Notes: a model not told the origin generated them from the letters alone. 64,000 bases of DNA from Archaeoglobales archaeon (GCA_029984855.1 JARQZL010000038.1:1-64000), one strand, 5' to 3'; shown: positions 1-13,697, counted from the first letter of the stretch. Numbers and translations: made by a program.

Positions 1-156
1 TGGATAAAAATAAAAGGAAGGAAAGGGACCAGGCTCGTTCCGGGAAAGAAGCAGAACTACAAGAGTCCAGGGCCAAACCAGAAGTACACGTCAAACGGAA
101 AGAGAAGAAGGAAGCTACCGAGATCGCAGAAGTCCATAGTTGGTGTAAAGCAGTAG
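1..156 (+). CDS. C-terminal end of an unidentified basic protein (5' partial)
   Basis: Frame 1 is open from the first base of the window to a TAG at 154-156 and encodes about 51 residues. They are very rich in Lys, Arg, Gly, Pro and Ser (for example GKRRRKLPRSQKS), as in a disordered nucleic-acid-binding tail. Only the C-terminus is visible and I do not recognise the family. The next gene starts 34 bases downstream behind its own TATA-like sequence, so the two need not be co-transcribed. The upstream sequence would be needed to identify it. Confidence 0.45.
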   Translation, partial: WIKIKGRKGTRLVPGKKQNYKSPGPNQKYTSNGKRRRKLPRSQKSIVGVKQ

Positions 157-190
157 TTAGGTTTTTATAAAGTTCCCTCAAGCACTTTTG

Positions 191-820
191 ATGATTCAAC
201 CCCTCTTACTTGTTGTTGTCATCCTCGCTCTCGCAACAGCTCTGAGGTATATCTTCTCTGCATTTGAGAACGCTGGTTTTGACAGATTTGATGCTTTTGC
301 CATTCTCATTCTCCCACCCATTCTTGAGACGCTTGTTCATCCTCTTTATATAGCAAGCTACGCTGGTATGAAGATTTATGCTGATCCGGCGGGATTCTTT
401 ATACCCCTCGTTGTATCGGCAAGACTTGTTGCATCGGGAAGAGTGCACCCACTCAAAGTAATTGTTGGCATTGCCATTCTGACATACGTTTGCAATAAAA
501 ATGCGGTTGTGGGACACCTCGGTGTGGGTATTACTGACATAATAACGCCGATAGTTGTAACTTCATTTTATTCCCTCTATGCCTCTCATAAACCCGCACC
601 CCTTGCGTACGTCTCCGGAACCCTTGGCATGATTATTGGAGCTGATATACTCAATATCTTTGGATTAAGCAGATTATTCAATGGGAAGGTAATCATCATA
701 GGAGGAGCAGGTGTTTTCGATGCAATTTATCTTGTTGGAGTGTTCGCCGCATTTCTCGATATTCTGGTGTCACATGCTGGAAGACTGAGAATTAAAGAAA
801 GCTTTAAAAAGCCCACATGA
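191..820 (+). CDS. DUF1614 family multi-pass membrane protein
   Basis: This is a protein of about 209 residues made almost entirely of hydrophobic segments. I count five or six likely membrane helices. Small-residue and Asp motifs such as GVGITDIITP and GADILNIFGL lie between them, a pattern typical of the DUF1614 family of archaeal and bacterial membrane proteins, whose function is unknown. The track starts at TTG 188. ATG 191 is preferred because the TATA-like tttttataaag at about 162-172 lies 24 bases upstream, which implies a leaderless mRNA. It is followed by hemA on the same strand, but nothing in the protein links it to tetrapyrroles. The family call is from memory of the pattern; the membrane nature is clear. 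Confidence 0.65.
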   Translation: MIQPLLLVVVILALATALRYIFSAFENAGFDRFDAFAILILPPILETLVHPLYIASYAGMKIYADPAGFFIPLVVSARLVASGRVHPLKVIVGIAILTYVCNKNAVVGHLGVGITDIITPIVVTSFYSLYASHKPAPLAYVSGTLGMIIGADILNIFGLSRLFNGKVIIIGGAGVFDAIYLVGVFAAFLDILVSHAGRLRIKESFKKPT

Positions 821-890
821 TGGCTAAAAAGTTAATGTTATATCTCATGTGAATGGCATTTTAATAATTCTGCATCGGGCAGGTGGAAAA

Positions 891-2195
891 ATGGAGATAG
901 CAAACCTCGTAGTATCCCACAAAAAAGCAAGTCTGGAGGAGATAGAAAGGGCATGGCATGGCGATTGCCGTTCTCTTATTGAACGTGTCCTCTCTTATCC
1001 CAATATCTCCGAATGTGCTATTCTCATGACCTGTAACCGGGTTGAAGTCTATGTTGTTGGCAATGACACTGAAAAAACGCTGAAGGAGTTTGCGAAACTC
1101 ATGCATGTCTCCAAAAGAGTGATTGAGATACACAGAAACGATGCTTGCCTTGAACATCTGCTCAGAGTAGCCTCTGGCCTCGAGTCTATGATGGTCGGCG
1201 AAGACCAGATTCTCGGTCAGGTCAAGGACTTTTACAATATATCCAAGGAGTACGGTGGTGTCGGGAACATCCTTGATATAGCTTTCTCCAAGGCCATTCA
1301 GGTCGGAAAGAAAGTCAGGAAGCTTACGGGCATAAATAGGGGCTCGGTCTCCATAGGCTCTGCAGCGGTTGAACTTGCAGAGAATCGTCTTGGCACTCTA
1401 ACAGGAAAGGAGGTTCTGGTTGTTGGGGCAGGGGAGATGGGGAGTCTGGTTGTGAAGGCTTTAGCGCATAAGGACTGCAAAATTCTGATTGCAAACAGGA
1501 CTTTTTCAAAAGCTGAAAAGCTTGCATCTGAGGTTGGTGGAAAAGCCATCCCTTTCGATAAACTGGAAAGGTACATGGTTGAGAGTGATGTGATTATAAC
1601 GGCAACGTCATCGAAAGGCCATATAATCACAAATGAAATGCTGAAAGATGTTATGGCCGTCAGGCAGGACAGGCTGCTCATCATAGACATAGCCCTTCCA
1701 CGGGATGTGGAAGATGTGGACATTCCGGATGTGGAGCTGTATACCATCGACCATCTTAAAGAGATAAGTGAGGAAAATCTCAGAAGGAGGCTTAAAGAAG
1801 CGAAAAAAGCTGAAAAGATTATTGCCGGGGAACTCGAGCACCTAAAGATAATGCTTGATGAGATGAAAGCAGATTCGGCTATTTCTGCAATGTACAGCAG
1901 AGCGGAGCGGGTAAAGAAGGAAGAGGTTCTTGAACTTTACAACAAGCTTGCTGCGAGATACGGTATTGATGAAAGTGTTTTGCCAATTCTGGAGAAATTT
2001 GTTAATTCTTTTCTGAAGAAGTACCTGAGAACTCCAACCATCCGGCTCAGGATGGCTGCAAGGAGCGGTAACGAGTCACTGGTGGAAGCATCGGAGTACC
2101 TTTTTGGAGGTGAGGAACTTGGAGTTTCCAGAGCTGAGGATGAGGAGACTGAGAAGGGACTTGTTAAGACCACTTGTCAGAGAAAACAGGCTTAG
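891..2195 (+). CDS. hemA: glutamyl-tRNA reductase
   Basis: The enzyme reduces glutamyl-tRNA(Glu) to glutamate-1-semialdehyde with NADPH, the first committed step of C5-pathway tetrapyrrole synthesis in the cytoplasm. The N-terminal catalytic domain carries the nucleophile Cys48 in [11 protein letters not shown] Rossmann domain follows with [11 protein letters not shown] at about 180-190, then a helical dimerisation region. The track begins at GTG 849, but ATG 891 has an aggtgg ribosome site just upstream and gives the normal N-terminus [10 protein letters not shown]. The last 56 bases overlap the start of hemB in another frame, so the end of the dimerisation tail is encoded within the next gene. 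hemB, hemL, hemC and a uroporphyrinogen methyltransferase follow in order. Confidence 0.95.
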   Translation: MEIANLVVSHKKASLEEIERAWHGDCRSLIERVLSYPNISECAILMTCNRVEVYVVGNDTEKTLKEFAKLMHVSKRVIEIHRNDACLEHLLRVASGLESMMVGEDQILGQVKDFYNISKEYGGVGNILDIAFSKAIQVGKKVRKLTGINRGSVSIGSAAVELAENRLGTLTGKEVLVVGAGEMGSLVVKALAHKDCKILIANRTFSKAEKLASEVGGKAIPFDKLERYMVESDVIITATSSKGHIITNEMLKDVMAVRQDRLLIIDIALPRDVEDVDIPDVELYTIDHLKEISEENLRRRLKEAKKAEKIIAGELEHLKIMLDEMKADSAISAMYSRAERVKKEEVLELYNKLAARYGIDESVLPILEKFVNSFLKKYLRTPTIRLRMAARSGNESLVEASEYLFGGEELGVSRAEDEETEKGLVKTTCQRKQA

Positions 2196-3087
2196 CATCG
2201 ATGAACTCATTATGCCCATTTTCGTTGATGAAAATATATCTGTTAAGAAAGAAATCCCCTCGATGCCTGCTTACTACCGCTTTCCCGTCAATGAAGTTGC
2301 GGATGAAGTTGGCAGGGCAATGGAGAAGGGGATTAAGGCGTTCATTCTCTTCGGAATACCAGCGTACAAGGATGAGGTGGCATCTTCAGCCTTTGATAAA
2401 AATGGAGTTGTTCAGAAGGCTGTTGGGAAAATAAAGGCTGAACACGATGATGCAGTTGTTATTACCGATGTGTGCCTCTGTGAATACACCACACACGGCC
2501 ACTGCGGGATTGTTAGAGACGGAATCATCCTGAACGATGAAACACTGCCAGTTCTTGGAAAAATTGCCGTAAGTCATGCTGAAGCTGGAGCAGACATTGT
2601 AGCTCCTTCAGGCATGATGGACGGGATGGTTAAGGCAATACGCAGCTCACTTGACAGCAACGGCTTTCAGAATGTTGCCATTATGAGCTATTCAGCCAAA
2701 TACGCTTCAAACTTCTACGGGCCATTCAGAGATGCTGCGGAAAGCGGTTATGCTTTTGGCGATAGAAGAAGCTACCAGATGGACTTTCATAACGGAAGAG
2801 AAGCGTTGAGAGAGGTGGAGCTTGATTTGAATGAAGGAGCGGATATAGTCATGGTCAAGCCTGCTCTTGCATACCTTGATATTCTCAAGGCTGTAAAAGA
2901 TAAATTTGGCGCTCCTACGGCAGCTTACAATGTCAGCGGGGAATATGCGATGGTCAAGGCTGCGGGCAAGATGGGCTGGCTCGATGAAAGGCAAATAGCT
3001 TACGAAATCCTTGTGGCGATAAAAAGGGCAGGAGCAGATTTGATAATAACCTATCATGCAATAGAGATAGCAGAGTTTCTCGGCTAA
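2140..3087 (+). CDS. hemB: porphobilinogen synthase (delta-aminolevulinic acid dehydratase)
   Basis: HemB condenses two 5-aminolevulinate molecules to porphobilinogen. The TIM-barrel protein has the two Schiff-base lysines at Lys187 ([15 protein letters not shown]) and Lys240 ([11 protein letters not shown]). It also has the zinc-type cysteine triad Cys112, Cys114 and Cys122 in [14 protein letters not shown], so it should be a Zn enzyme rather than the Mg-only type. ATG 2140 ([19 protein letters not shown]) fits the family N-terminus; the track's earlier TTG at 2104 would add 12 unlikely residues. The start lies inside hemA, which suggests translational coupling. Length is 315 residues, normal for the family. 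Confidence 0.96.
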   Translation: MRRLRRDLLRPLVRENRLSIDELIMPIFVDENISVKKEIPSMPAYYRFPVNEVADEVGRAMEKGIKAFILFGIPAYKDEVASSAFDKNGVVQKAVGKIKAEHDDAVVITDVCLCEYTTHGHCGIVRDGIILNDETLPVLGKIAVSHAEAGADIVAPSGMMDGMVKAIRSSLDSNGFQNVAIMSYSAKYASNFYGPFRDAAESGYAFGDRRSYQMDFHNGREALREVELDLNEGADIVMVKPALAYLDILKAVKDKFGAPTAAYNVSGEYAMVKAAGKMGWLDERQIAYEILVAIKRAGADLIITYHAIEIAEFLG

Positions 3088-3116
3088 TAACTTCTGATTA
3101 CCTCTTAATTCTTAAC

Positions 3117-3126
3117 CTTTAAAAAC
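3117..3126 (+). promoter_or_regulatory. TATA-like element for hemL
   Basis: The sequence ctttaaaaac lies 25 bases (centre to start) before the hemL ATG, in the 59-base gap after hemB. This is the spacing expected for a TATA box driving a leaderless archaeal transcript, so hemL may have its own promoter within the hem cluster. Confidence 0.5.
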
Positions 3127-3146
3127 AGCATACGATCAATCCTTTT

Positions 3147-4412
3147 ATGAACTTTGGCAAATCGAAATCCCTCTACAGCGAAGCTTTAAATCTGATGCCG
3201 GGTGGTGTGAGCAGCCCTGTAAGGGCAGTGAAACCCCATCCATTCTATACAGCGTTCGGAAAAGGCTCTAAAATTGCAGATGTTGATGGGAATGAGTATA
3301 TAGACTACTGCATGGGTTACGGCCCTCTAATTCTTGGCCATGCGCATCCAGCAGTTAAGAAAGCCATCGAGGAACAGCTCGAAAAAGGATGGCTGTATGG
3401 TACGCCAATAGAACTTGAGGTTAAGTATGCAAAACTTATAACGAAACTGTTTCCAGGCATCGAAATGCTTCGCTTCGTCAACACTGGAAGTGAGGCAACA
3501 ATGGCAGCTTTGAGGGTTGCAAGAGGATTTACAGGCAGAAATAAGATAATAAAAGTTGAGGGCAGCTTCCACGGAGCACACGATGCGGTCTTAGTTAAAG
3601 CAGGCAGTGGTGCAACAACCCACGGCATTCCGAATTCTGCCGGAATTCCGGCAGATTTTGTGAAGCACACGCTGCAAGTCCCTTACAACGACATCGAAGC
3701 TCTTGCAGACGTCATCGAGAAAAATAATGACATTGCAGCATTCATTCTCGAGCCGGTAATGGGCAACTCAGCACTCATTCTTCCAGAAAAAGACTACCTG
3801 AAGGAGGTCAGGAATGTAACTGAAGAGAACGATGTTCTGCTGATATTCGATGAAGTGATTACTGGCTTTAGAGTTTCCCCTGGAGGAGCGCAGGAATACT
3901 ACGGTATTAAGCCCGATCTAACAACCCTCGGAAAGATAGCCGGAGGAGGATTGCCAATAGGCATATTTGGTGGAAAGAAGGAGATAATGGAGAATGTAGC
4001 CCCATCAGGCAACGTTTATCAGGCCGGAACCTTCAGCGGCAATCCCTTAAGCTTAACGGCTGGTTACACCACGGTTAAATTTCTGATGGAGAATGGTTAT
4101 GACTACATTAACTCCATAACAAAGGAGCTTGCAGATGGCATCAGGGATCAGATAGCTGGCTCAAACCTTGGCAATGAAGTTGGGAGTATAGCTTCGATGT
4201 TCTGCATATACTTTGGAAAAACACCAAAGAACTACAGCGATTCTCTAAAACTTGATGGAAAGAAGTTCATCGAGTTCTTCTGGAAGTTGCTTGAAGAGGG
4301 AGTCTTCTTCCCACCCTCCCAGTACGAAACCTGTTTCGTCAGCTTTGCACACAGCAGAGAAGACATTGAAAAGACTATTGAGGCAGTCGGGACATGTCTG
4401 AGAAAGTTGTAG
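3147..4412 (+). CDS. hemL: glutamate-1-semialdehyde 2,1-aminomutase
   Basis: This PLP enzyme converts glutamate-1-semialdehyde to 5-aminolevulinate, completing the C5 route that HemA begins. Class III aminotransferase features are clear: [15 protein letters not shown] for phosphate binding, FDEVITGFR containing the PLP-pairing Asp, and the Schiff-base lysine Lys263 in [11 protein letters not shown]. The N-terminus [13 protein letters not shown] is typical of GSA aminomutase and separates it from ordinary omega-transaminases. Length is 421 residues, normal. Its 3' end overlaps the hemC start by 19 bases, so the two are probably co-translated. Confidence 0.96.
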   Translation: MNFGKSKSLYSEALNLMPGGVSSPVRAVKPHPFYTAFGKGSKIADVDGNEYIDYCMGYGPLILGHAHPAVKKAIEEQLEKGWLYGTPIELEVKYAKLITKLFPGIEMLRFVNTGSEATMAALRVARGFTGRNKIIKVEGSFHGAHDAVLVKAGSGATTHGIPNSAGIPADFVKHTLQVPYNDIEALADVIEKNNDIAAFILEPVMGNSALILPEKDYLKEVRNVTEENDVLLIFDEVITGFRVSPGGAQEYYGIKPDLTTLGKIAGGGLPIGIFGGKKEIMENVAPSGNVYQAGTFSGNPLSLTAGYTTVKFLMENGYDYINSITKELADGIRDQIAGSNLGNEVGSIASMFCIYFGKTPKNYSDSLKLDGKKFIEFFWKLLEEGVFFPPSQYETCFVSFAHSREDIEKTIEAVGTCLRKL

Positions 4413-5284
4413 TCGGGACGAGGGGAAGCAAGCTCGCTTTAGCCCAGACTGAGAAGGTTCTCTCCTTTCTCAAGGCGGAGGGTTACGGGGTTGAGATCAG
4501 GGTAATAAAGACTCCCGGCGACATAATGAAAAACAGACCTCTGCATGAATTCAAGGGCATGGGGGCTTTCGTTAGGGTGATAGATGAGGCTCTCGTTGAT
4601 GGAGATATAGATATTGCTGTACACAGCTACAAGGATGTACCATCGAAGATAAGTGGGGTAATTGCTGCCGTTCTTGAGAGAGAAAGTCCATGTGATGCGT
4701 TTGTAACGAGAGAAGGATTAACGATAGACGATCTCGAAAGTCATGCTGTTGTTGGAACATCGAGCCTGAGAAGAAGAGCTCAAATAAAGCGCTATCGCCA
4801 GGATTTCAGAATAAAGAATCTGAGGGGCAACGTGGACACAAGATTGAGAAAGCTGAGAGAAAAACAGTATGATGCGATTCTGCTGGCTGAAGCCGGGCTC
4901 ATGAGGCTTGGTCTGGACAGGAAAGTAAGATATCACCCTTTAAATCCGGAAATCTTCATTCCTTCTGCAAATCAGGGCATAATAGCTGTGGAAACAAGAA
5001 GAGGTGAAGAAGATATTGTCTCCTTTATGAATCATAAAAAGACAGCTATGGAGGCGGAAGTCGAGAGAGTGGTGCTGAAAGAACTTGGAATTGGATGTGC
5101 TGTACCTGCAGGTATTTATGCGAAGTTCGATGGAAAGATAAAGCTTTTCTGCGAAATTCTTTCACACGACGGTAAAGAGGCTGTGAGAGTTGAAGAAAAG
5201 TTGAGTCCGAAGACGGCAATTGAAGAAGCCATAATTATTGCAAGAGAACTTAAAGAGAGATGCGGAGGTATGCTCGTTGGCTGA
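4394..5284 (+). CDS. hemC: hydroxymethylbilane synthase (porphobilinogen deaminase)
   Basis: HemC polymerises four porphobilinogens into hydroxymethylbilane on a covalent dipyrromethane cofactor. Family motifs are [13 protein letters not shown] at the N-terminus, [22 protein letters not shown] with the substrate-binding arginines, and the cofactor-anchoring Cys235 in [11 protein letters not shown]. Length is 296 residues, complete. ATG 4394 overlaps the end of hemL. Uroporphyrinogen-III synthase (hemD) is not next to it: the following gene is the methyltransferase that acts after HemD, so hemD must lie elsewhere or have diverged. Confidence 0.96.
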   Translation: MSEKVVVGTRGSKLALAQTEKVLSFLKAEGYGVEIRVIKTPGDIMKNRPLHEFKGMGAFVRVIDEALVDGDIDIAVHSYKDVPSKISGVIAAVLERESPCDAFVTREGLTIDDLESHAVVGTSSLRRRAQIKRYRQDFRIKNLRGNVDTRLRKLREKQYDAILLAEAGLMRLGLDRKVRYHPLNPEIFIPSANQGIIAVETRRGEEDIVSFMNHKKTAMEAEVERVVLKELGIGCAVPAGIYAKFDGKIKLFCEILSHDGKEAVRVEEKLSPKTAIEEAIIIARELKERCGGMLVG

Positions 5285-5288
5285 GGGC

Positions 5289-8736
<3,448 letters not shown>

Positions 8737-8862
8737 CGGCTATGCGGATAAAATTAAGTAGATTCAATAGATGTTCACTAAAATTAGTTCGGCCAGCCTG
8801 CATCTGTTAGGCTCAAACCAAGAAAGCAAAATTTTCTTATTCTCACCCATCAAGCGAGGCGC

Positions 8863-9675
8863 ATGAAGAAGATAGTTGTGATGAGTGGGAAGGGTGGCGT
8901 TGGAAAGTCCACTGTGGCAGCAAACCTTGCGTTCATGTTGAGCCAGAAAGGCAATAAAACGGGGTTGCTGGATTGTGACATTCATGGCCCCTCCATTCCA
9001 AAACTGCTTGGTCTTGAAGATGTAAGAGGATTAGACTCCAAGGAAGGAAAACTGGAGCCTATCAAGCTTAATGGAGTTAAAGTATTCTCTATGGGATTTA
9101 TGCTTCCAAGCCGTGACACACCGGTCGTATGGAGGGGGCCAATAAAACACAAGTTCATTCAGGAAGCCATTGAGAAGGTTGACTGGGGCGAGCTTGATTT
9201 TCTTGTTATAGACCTTCCACCTGGTACGGGAGATGAAGTGATAAGTATAGTTCAGCTTGCAAAACCAGACGGATCCGTTGTGGTTACCACTCCGCAGAGC
9301 GTTGCGCTTGAAGACGTCAGAAAGGCCGTGAATTTCTCCATTCATGTAGGTGTGCCTGTGATAGGCGTCATTGAGAACATGAGCGGAATGCTCTGCCCGC
9401 ACTGTAGAAAGCCCATCGAGGTTTTTGGCAGCGGTGGAGGGAGGAAGCTGGCTGAGGAAATGGCCGTTCCTTTTGTGGGCAGTATACCTGTTGATGCAAG
9501 CATATTCCGAAGTGGTGAGGAGGGAAAACCCTTTGTTAAACAGAACTCCGAATCAACACGAATTTTTGGTAAAATAGTTGACGAGCTGCTGGAAAACTTG
9601 GAGACAATAGGAGAGGAGATGAAGAAGCTGAAGGAGAAAGCTGAGAAAGAAAAGAAGGAGAAGGGAGAAGGATAA
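8863..9675 (+). CDS. Mrp/NBP35-type iron-sulfur cluster carrier ATPase
   Basis: This is a deviant-Walker P-loop NTPase that binds and transfers [4Fe-4S] clusters to apoproteins in the cytoplasm. It shows the MinD/Mrp P-loop MSGKGGVGKSTVAANLA at the N-terminus, the switch motif LDCDIHGPSIPKLLG, Walker B DFLVIDLPPGTGDE, and the cluster-bridging CxxC in MLCPHCRKPIEVFGSGGG near residue 180. The Lys/Glu-rich tail (KKLKEKAEKEKKEKGEG) is probably disordered. ATG 8863 has a gcgagg ribosome site. The NifX-like gene starts 14 bases after its stop, so the two are very likely one Fe-S/metal-cofactor unit. Confidence 0.92.
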   Translation: MKKIVVMSGKGGVGKSTVAANLAFMLSQKGNKTGLLDCDIHGPSIPKLLGLEDVRGLDSKEGKLEPIKLNGVKVFSMGFMLPSRDTPVVWRGPIKHKFIQEAIEKVDWGELDFLVIDLPPGTGDEVISIVQLAKPDGSVVVTTPQSVALEDVRKAVNFSIHVGVPVIGVIENMSGMLCPHCRKPIEVFGSGGGRKLAEEMAVPFVGSIPVDASIFRSGEEGKPFVKQNSESTRIFGKIVDELLENLETIGEEMKKLKEKAEKEKKEKGEG

Positions 9676-9689
9676 AAGGAGGTGAGTAG

Positions 9690-10055
9690 ATGAGAGTTTG
9701 TATTCCCACTGAAGGAAATGGAGGGCTTGATGACTACGTTTGTCAGCACTTTGGAAGGGCTGCAAGCTTTACAGTTTACGACACCAAGAGTGGAGCCATA
9801 GAAGTTATACCAAACACTTCGGAGCACTTTGGTGGCATGGGCAAGCCACCTGAGATAATTGCGAAGGTTGGAGCGGATGCGGTAATATGTGGAAATCTCG
9901 GGCCAAAGGCCATTATGATGCTCCAGCAGTTCGGGATTAAGGTCTACTCGGGAGCGAGCGGTACGGTAAGAGATGCCATAAAGCTCTTTAGAGAGGGCAG
10001 GCTCGAAGAGGCAAGCATGGATTCGGCCTGTAAAGATCACAGACACCCTGTTTAG
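9690..10055 (+). CDS. NifX/NifB-family dinitrogenase iron-molybdenum cofactor binding-domain protein
   Basis: This is a single-domain, 121-residue member of the family that includes NifX, NafY and the C-terminus of NifB, proteins that carry Fe-S or FeMo-cofactor precursors. Characteristic segments are MRVCIPTEGNGGLDDYVCQHFGRAASFTVYD at the N-terminus, and GADAVICGNLGPKAIMMLQQFGIKVY. It has a strong aggaggtgag ribosome site before ATG 9690 and directly follows the Mrp ATPase. No nitrogenase gene is visible, so a general role as a small Fe-S or metal carrier beside Mrp is the likelier reading, by inference. Confidence 0.88.
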   Translation: MRVCIPTEGNGGLDDYVCQHFGRAASFTVYDTKSGAIEVIPNTSEHFGGMGKPPEIIAKVGADAVICGNLGPKAIMMLQQFGIKVYSGASGTVRDAIKLFREGRLEEASMDSACKDHRHPV

Positions 10056-10094
10056 GCTTGAATTAACTTTTTACTTCTTTTCGGGAACTAAAAG

Positions 10095-10688
10095 TTAAAA
10101 GTCAGCCATTTTCAGGAAGTACTCGTGAATCCTTGTGTCATTCGTGAGTTCTGGATGGAAAGCTAAGCCAAGAACATTGTTCTGCTTTGCGGCAACCACG
10201 TAGTTCTCGAACGTGGCGAGGATATCAACCTCCTTGCCTGCATCTACTATTGCCGGAGCCCGGATAAAAACAGCATCAACCTCTCCAATCCCTTTAAAGT
10301 GGAGGACTGTCTGGAAACTCTCCCTCTGCCTCCCAAATGCGTTCCTTTTCACCCTGACATCAAGCAATTCAAGCAATCTTGTGTCTGTCTTTCTGACCTG
10401 CTCGTCTCCATACTTTGACAGCAGTATCAGGCCAGCACATGTTCCCATCACTGGCTTTCCCTCGTTTGCAAGCTGTAGAATTTCGCTGGCTACCGTATCT
10501 CTGAATATAAGCCTGCTTATTGTCGTGCTCTCCCCTCCAGGAATTATAACCCCGTCACTTTTTGAAACAACACCGCTCCTCCGGGTAGCAACGACCTCTC
10601 CTCCCATTCCAAGTTTTTTCATCGCCTTCTTTGTTATGAGAACATGCTCCTCAACATCACCCTGAACTCCAACTACAGCGATTTTCAT
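10095..10688 (-). CDS. pdxT: pyridoxal 5'-phosphate synthase, glutaminase subunit
   Basis: PdxT releases ammonia from glutamine and channels it to PdxS for direct synthesis of pyridoxal 5'-phosphate. The class I glutaminase triad is visible: Cys in [14 protein letters not shown] and His/Glu in [29 protein letters not shown] is the oxyanion-strand motif. Length is 197 residues, normal. Its start overlaps the end of pdxS by four bases (ATGA), so synthesis of the two subunits is translationally coupled. Confidence 0.96.
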   Translation of the reverse strand: MKIAVVGVQGDVEEHVLITKKAMKKLGMGGEVVATRRSGVVSKSDGVIIPGGESTTISRLIFRDTVASEILQLANEGKPVMGTCAGLILLSKYGDEQVRKTDTRLLELLDVRVKRNAFGRQRESFQTVLHFKGIGEVDAVFIRAPAIVDAGKEVDILATFENYVVAAKQNNVLGLAFHPELTNDTRIHEYFLKMADF

Positions 10689-11689
10689 AGGCCCCTGTAC
10701 TGCAGTTTCTCCTCTTCGCCGAGCTGAAAAACATCGAGCCCTTTCATAGCCTCACCTATCCCCTTTGAAACCTCTGCGACAACATCTGGTTCATCATAAT
10801 GCTGTACAGCCTCTACTATTGTCTTTGCGTATTCAGGCGGGTTGGATGACTTGAATATGCCAGAGCCAACGAACACTCCATCAGCACCAAGCTGCATCAT
10901 GAACGCTGCATCTGCGGGAGTCGCTATTCCACCTGCGGCGAAGTTAACAACGGGTAACCTGCCCATCTTCCTGACCTCAAGCAAGACTTCATACAGTCCA
11001 TCAGCAACATCACAGAGTGTGTAATCTTCATAGACAACGTCACTTGTGTTTATCCCGCTCAGACCCATCTCCTCTTTAATGGCGTTTGCAAGCTTGCAGT
11101 ATGCCTGAGCGTACTTCTCAGCGATGCTGAACACTCTTGTTTCCTCCATCTGCTGTAACTCCGCTATGGCTCTGTTTATCAGCCTCATGTGCCTCACAGC
11201 CTCGACAACGTTGCCTGTTCCGGCCTCTCCCTTCGTTCTTATCATCGCTGCCCCCTCCCATATCCTTCTTACAGCCTCTCCAAGATTTCTTGCACCGCAT
11301 ACAAATGGAATGACAAACTTTCGCTTGTCAACGTGGAAGAAGACGTCTGCTGGAGTTAAAACCTCGCTTTCATCTATCATGTCAACACCCAGAGCCTCAA
11401 GAGCTCTTGCCTCCGCAACGTGCCCTATTCTGATCTTGGCCATTACGGGGATGGTAACAGCATCCATGATCTCCTTGATGATCTTCGGATCGGCCATTCT
11501 GGCAACGCCACCACTTGCTCTGATATCTGCCGGAACCTTGTGCAGAGCCATTACGGCAACAGCTCCTGCATCTTCAGCGATTCCCGCCTGCTCTGCGTTT
11601 GTGACATCCATTATGACTCCACCCTTCTGCATCTTCGCAAATCCCCTCTTTATGAGTTCCGTCCCGAATCTGAGCTTTTCGAGTTCCAT
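10685..11689 (-). CDS. pdxS: pyridoxal 5'-phosphate synthase, synthase subunit
   Basis: PdxS is the (beta/alpha)8 lyase that builds PLP from ribose 5-phosphate, glyceraldehyde 3-phosphate and ammonia supplied by PdxT. Family motifs are [35 protein letters not shown] with the active-site lysine, [20 protein letters not shown] and [31 protein letters not shown]. The track begins at GTG 11698. ATG 11689 ([16 protein letters not shown]) is better because the gggtga ribosome site lies six bases before it. A TATA-like gttaaatag lies upstream at about 11722-11732. The length, about 334 residues, is typical for archaea. Confidence 0.95.
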   Translation of the reverse strand: MELEKLRFGTELIKRGFAKMQKGGVIMDVTNAEQAGIAEDAGAVAVMALHKVPADIRASGGVARMADPKIIKEIMDAVTIPVMAKIRIGHVAEARALEALGVDMIDESEVLTPADVFFHVDKRKFVIPFVCGARNLGEAVRRIWEGAAMIRTKGEAGTGNVVEAVRHMRLINRAIAELQQMEETRVFSIAEKYAQAYCKLANAIKEEMGLSGINTSDVVYEDYTLCDVADGLYEVLLEVRKMGRLPVVNFAAGGIATPADAAFMMQLGADGVFVGSGIFKSSNPPEYAKTIVEAVQHYDEPDVVAEVSKGIGEAMKGLDVFQLGEEEKLQYRGL

Positions 11690-11754
11690 AAGCGTCACCC
11701 CTTTGAGTTGATTGGCCCTGCTATTTAACAGCTTTGCTGGATATGCTTGGGCTA

Positions 11755-12999
11755 CTATAAAAACTCCCTCGGATCGGCTATTTCTCCTTTTATCGCTGTA
11801 GCTGCTGCGGTTGCAGGAGATGCAAGATATATCTCTGCATCGGGGTTACCCATTCTCCCCCTGAAGTTTCTGTTCTGGGTGGAAACGCAAACTTCGTTGT
11901 CTGCAAGCACACCCATATGTATGCCGACGCAGCATGCGCAGCCTGGAGGGGCTATTAACCCTCCCCCCTCTACGATGGTTCTCAGGTAGCCTTTTTCAAT
12001 CGCTTTGACGTATATGCTCCTGCTCGCCGGAGCGACTATAAGCCTGACATCCCTCTTTATCTTCCTGCCTTTCAGCATCCTTGCAACTGTTTCTATGTCT
12101 GATAGCCTTCCGTTGGTGCATGTGCCCACAAAAACCTGGTCAACCTTTATTCCTTCAACTTCTGAAACTGGAGCGATGTTATCGACGTTGTGAGGTTTTG
12201 CCACGACAGGCTCAACATCCGCATCCATGTGTATTTCCTTTTCGTATTCCGCATCTTTGTCAGGCTTTATTTCTCTGAAAGAGTTTCCTCTTCCCATCTC
12301 CGCAAGAAATGCCTTTGTTACTTCGTCAGATTTAAACAGCCCGGCCTTTGCTCCACACTCTATCGCCATGTTGGCCATTGTAAGTCTGCCATCCATGTGC
12401 ATTGTATTGATGGTTTCGCCATGGAACTCCAGTGCTTTATATGTTGCACCATCAGCCCCGAGCTTGCCTATAACCGTAAGAATGATGTCTTTCGGATAAA
12501 CTCCTTCTGGTAGCTTGCCATTTATCTCGATTCTGAACGTCTCAGGAACTTTGAACCAGTTTTTACCCAGTACAACAGCAATTGCTATGTCAGTTGAACC
12601 CATACCGGTTGCGAAAGCTCCAAGAGCGCCATATGTGCACGTATGGCTGTCGGCTCCAACGGCCAGATCTCCTGGGTTAACGAACTTTTCAACCATCAGC
12701 TGGTGAATTATGCCCTCACCTGGAGGACTGAAGTCCGCTTTGATTTTTTCTGCAAACTCCCTTATGAACTTCTGGTCGTTGCTGAGCTCTTTACGAGGCG
12801 AGGGGGCGGCATGGTCAACGAAGAAGTGAGTTCTGTCCGCTGCTCTGACTTCACCCAGCTCCATGATTCTTCTGATCGCAAGTGGGGCTGTACCGTCCTG
12901 CAGTGCGATTGCATCAATTTCTGCAACGACGATATCGCCAGCATAAGTATCGCTGCCACTTTTCTCGCTGAATATCTTTTCTGCAATCGTTTTGCCCAT
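11755..12999 (-). CDS. leuC: 3-isopropylmalate dehydratase / homoaconitase-type large subunit
   Basis: This is the catalytic [4Fe-4S] subunit of an aconitase-superfamily hydro-lyase, as used in leucine synthesis or a related 2-oxoacid chain extension. Cluster ligands appear as [13 protein letters not shown] and [13 protein letters not shown], and the substrate region includes [24 protein letters not shown]. The length of 414 residues fits the archaeal two-subunit class, which needs a small (LeuD) swivelling subunit. No leuD lies on either side, which is unusual, so the partner must be elsewhere. Leucine, methylmalate and homoaconitate substrates cannot be told apart by eye. pdxS lies downstream on the same strand, about 66 bases away. 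Confidence 0.85.
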   Translation of the reverse strand: MGKTIAEKIFSEKSGSDTYAGDIVVAEIDAIALQDGTAPLAIRRIMELGEVRAADRTHFFVDHAAPSPRKELSNDQKFIREFAEKIKADFSPPGEGIIHQLMVEKFVNPGDLAVGADSHTCTYGALGAFATGMGSTDIAIAVVLGKNWFKVPETFRIEINGKLPEGVYPKDIILTVIGKLGADGATYKALEFHGETINTMHMDGRLTMANMAIECGAKAGLFKSDEVTKAFLAEMGRGNSFREIKPDKDAEYEKEIHMDADVEPVVAKPHNVDNIAPVSEVEGIKVDQVFVGTCTNGRLSDIETVARMLKGRKIKRDVRLIVAPASRSIYVKAIEKGYLRTIVEGGGLIAPPGCACCVGIHMGVLADNEVCVSTQNRNFRGRMGNPDAEIYLASPATAAATAIKGEIADPREFL

Positions 13000-13019
13000 G
13001 CGCCATCGCAGAGCGATGA

Positions 13020-13038
13020 AACAGATAAACTTTTCCTT
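13020..13038. promoter_or_regulatory. shared TATA-like element between divergent leuC and the CxxC-cluster gene
   Basis: Only 59 bases separate the leuC start (minus) from the GTG start of the next gene (plus). The single AT-rich block, around agataaactttt, lies about 29 bases from both start codons, so the two core promoters would have to overlap here. This is an inference from spacing. Confidence 0.35.
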
Positions 13039-13058
13039 CTTGGATTTTTCTTCTTTTT

Positions 13059-13589
13059 GTGAGCTTCGAACCGGACACAGTACTGTTTGCGAGAGTTGAT
13101 ACCGGAGAAGGCTTAGCCAACGTCCCCCTCGTTTGCCGGAGATGCGGAATGTGCTGCGAAAGGCTGAGCCATGTCATCTACGATCCACTAAATGGTGAAA
13201 TCATTGTTGAAAACATCGAGGAAATCAAAGAGTTTCTTGGCATCCGGTACTACGAATTCCTTGAAGAGGTTGGGAGTAAGGTTAAAGGCATCAACCCTGT
13301 GCTCGTTAATCCATGCCCTTTCCTGCGAAACAAAAGGTGCGAGGTTTATCCTGTAAGGCCACGATCCTGTAGACCTTTTCCACTCTTCGGAGATCATAAC
13401 ATAGAGTGTCCTGCGCTGAGGAGGTTTGAGTTGACTCTAAAGGTGCTGGAGTGCGAGAATGCTGAAAGAGTATGCACATACATTAACAGTGTTAAAAAAG
13501 GAAAACCAAGCGGGGATTTTGTTGAGAAATATCTGAGTATAGCGGATAGTGAGGAAATTAAGCACTTCTTTGCTCTGAACGATTGGTAG
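13059..13589 (+). CDS. YkgJ/UPF0153-family cysteine-cluster (putative metal-binding) protein
   Basis: This is a 176-residue protein of the Zn/Fe-chelating CxxC family. The cysteines are arranged as CRRCGMCCERLSH near the N-terminus, NPCPFLRNKRCEVYPVRPRSCRPFP in the middle, and a further C before the end. This is the family's usual [metal]-coordinating set, although the function is unknown. GTG 13059 is used; no ATG lies nearby and the divergent TATA-like element sits about 29 bases upstream. It is isolated, with 145 bases to the HtpX gene. Confidence 0.8.
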   Translation: MSFEPDTVLFARVDTGEGLANVPLVCRRCGMCCERLSHVIYDPLNGEIIVENIEEIKEFLGIRYYEFLEEVGSKVKGINPVLVNPCPFLRNKRCEVYPVRPRSCRPFPLFGDHNIECPALRRFELTLKVLECENAERVCTYINSVKKGKPSGDFVEKYLSIADSEEIKHFFALNDW

Positions 13590-13697
13590 CTAAGGGATGT
13601 TGTGAGTGAAGGGAAAGCAATAGGGAATAGCTAACAGCGGCATCATAAATTACAGACGAAAGGAGAGGATTATAAAGCACCTTCTCGCTATAAGGGA

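Noticed and set aside
9342-10046. 234-residue minus-strand ORF opposite the Mrp and NifX-like genes
   Set aside because: It is a shadow of two strong plus-strand genes, with Ser/Phe-rich composition typical of antisense frames.
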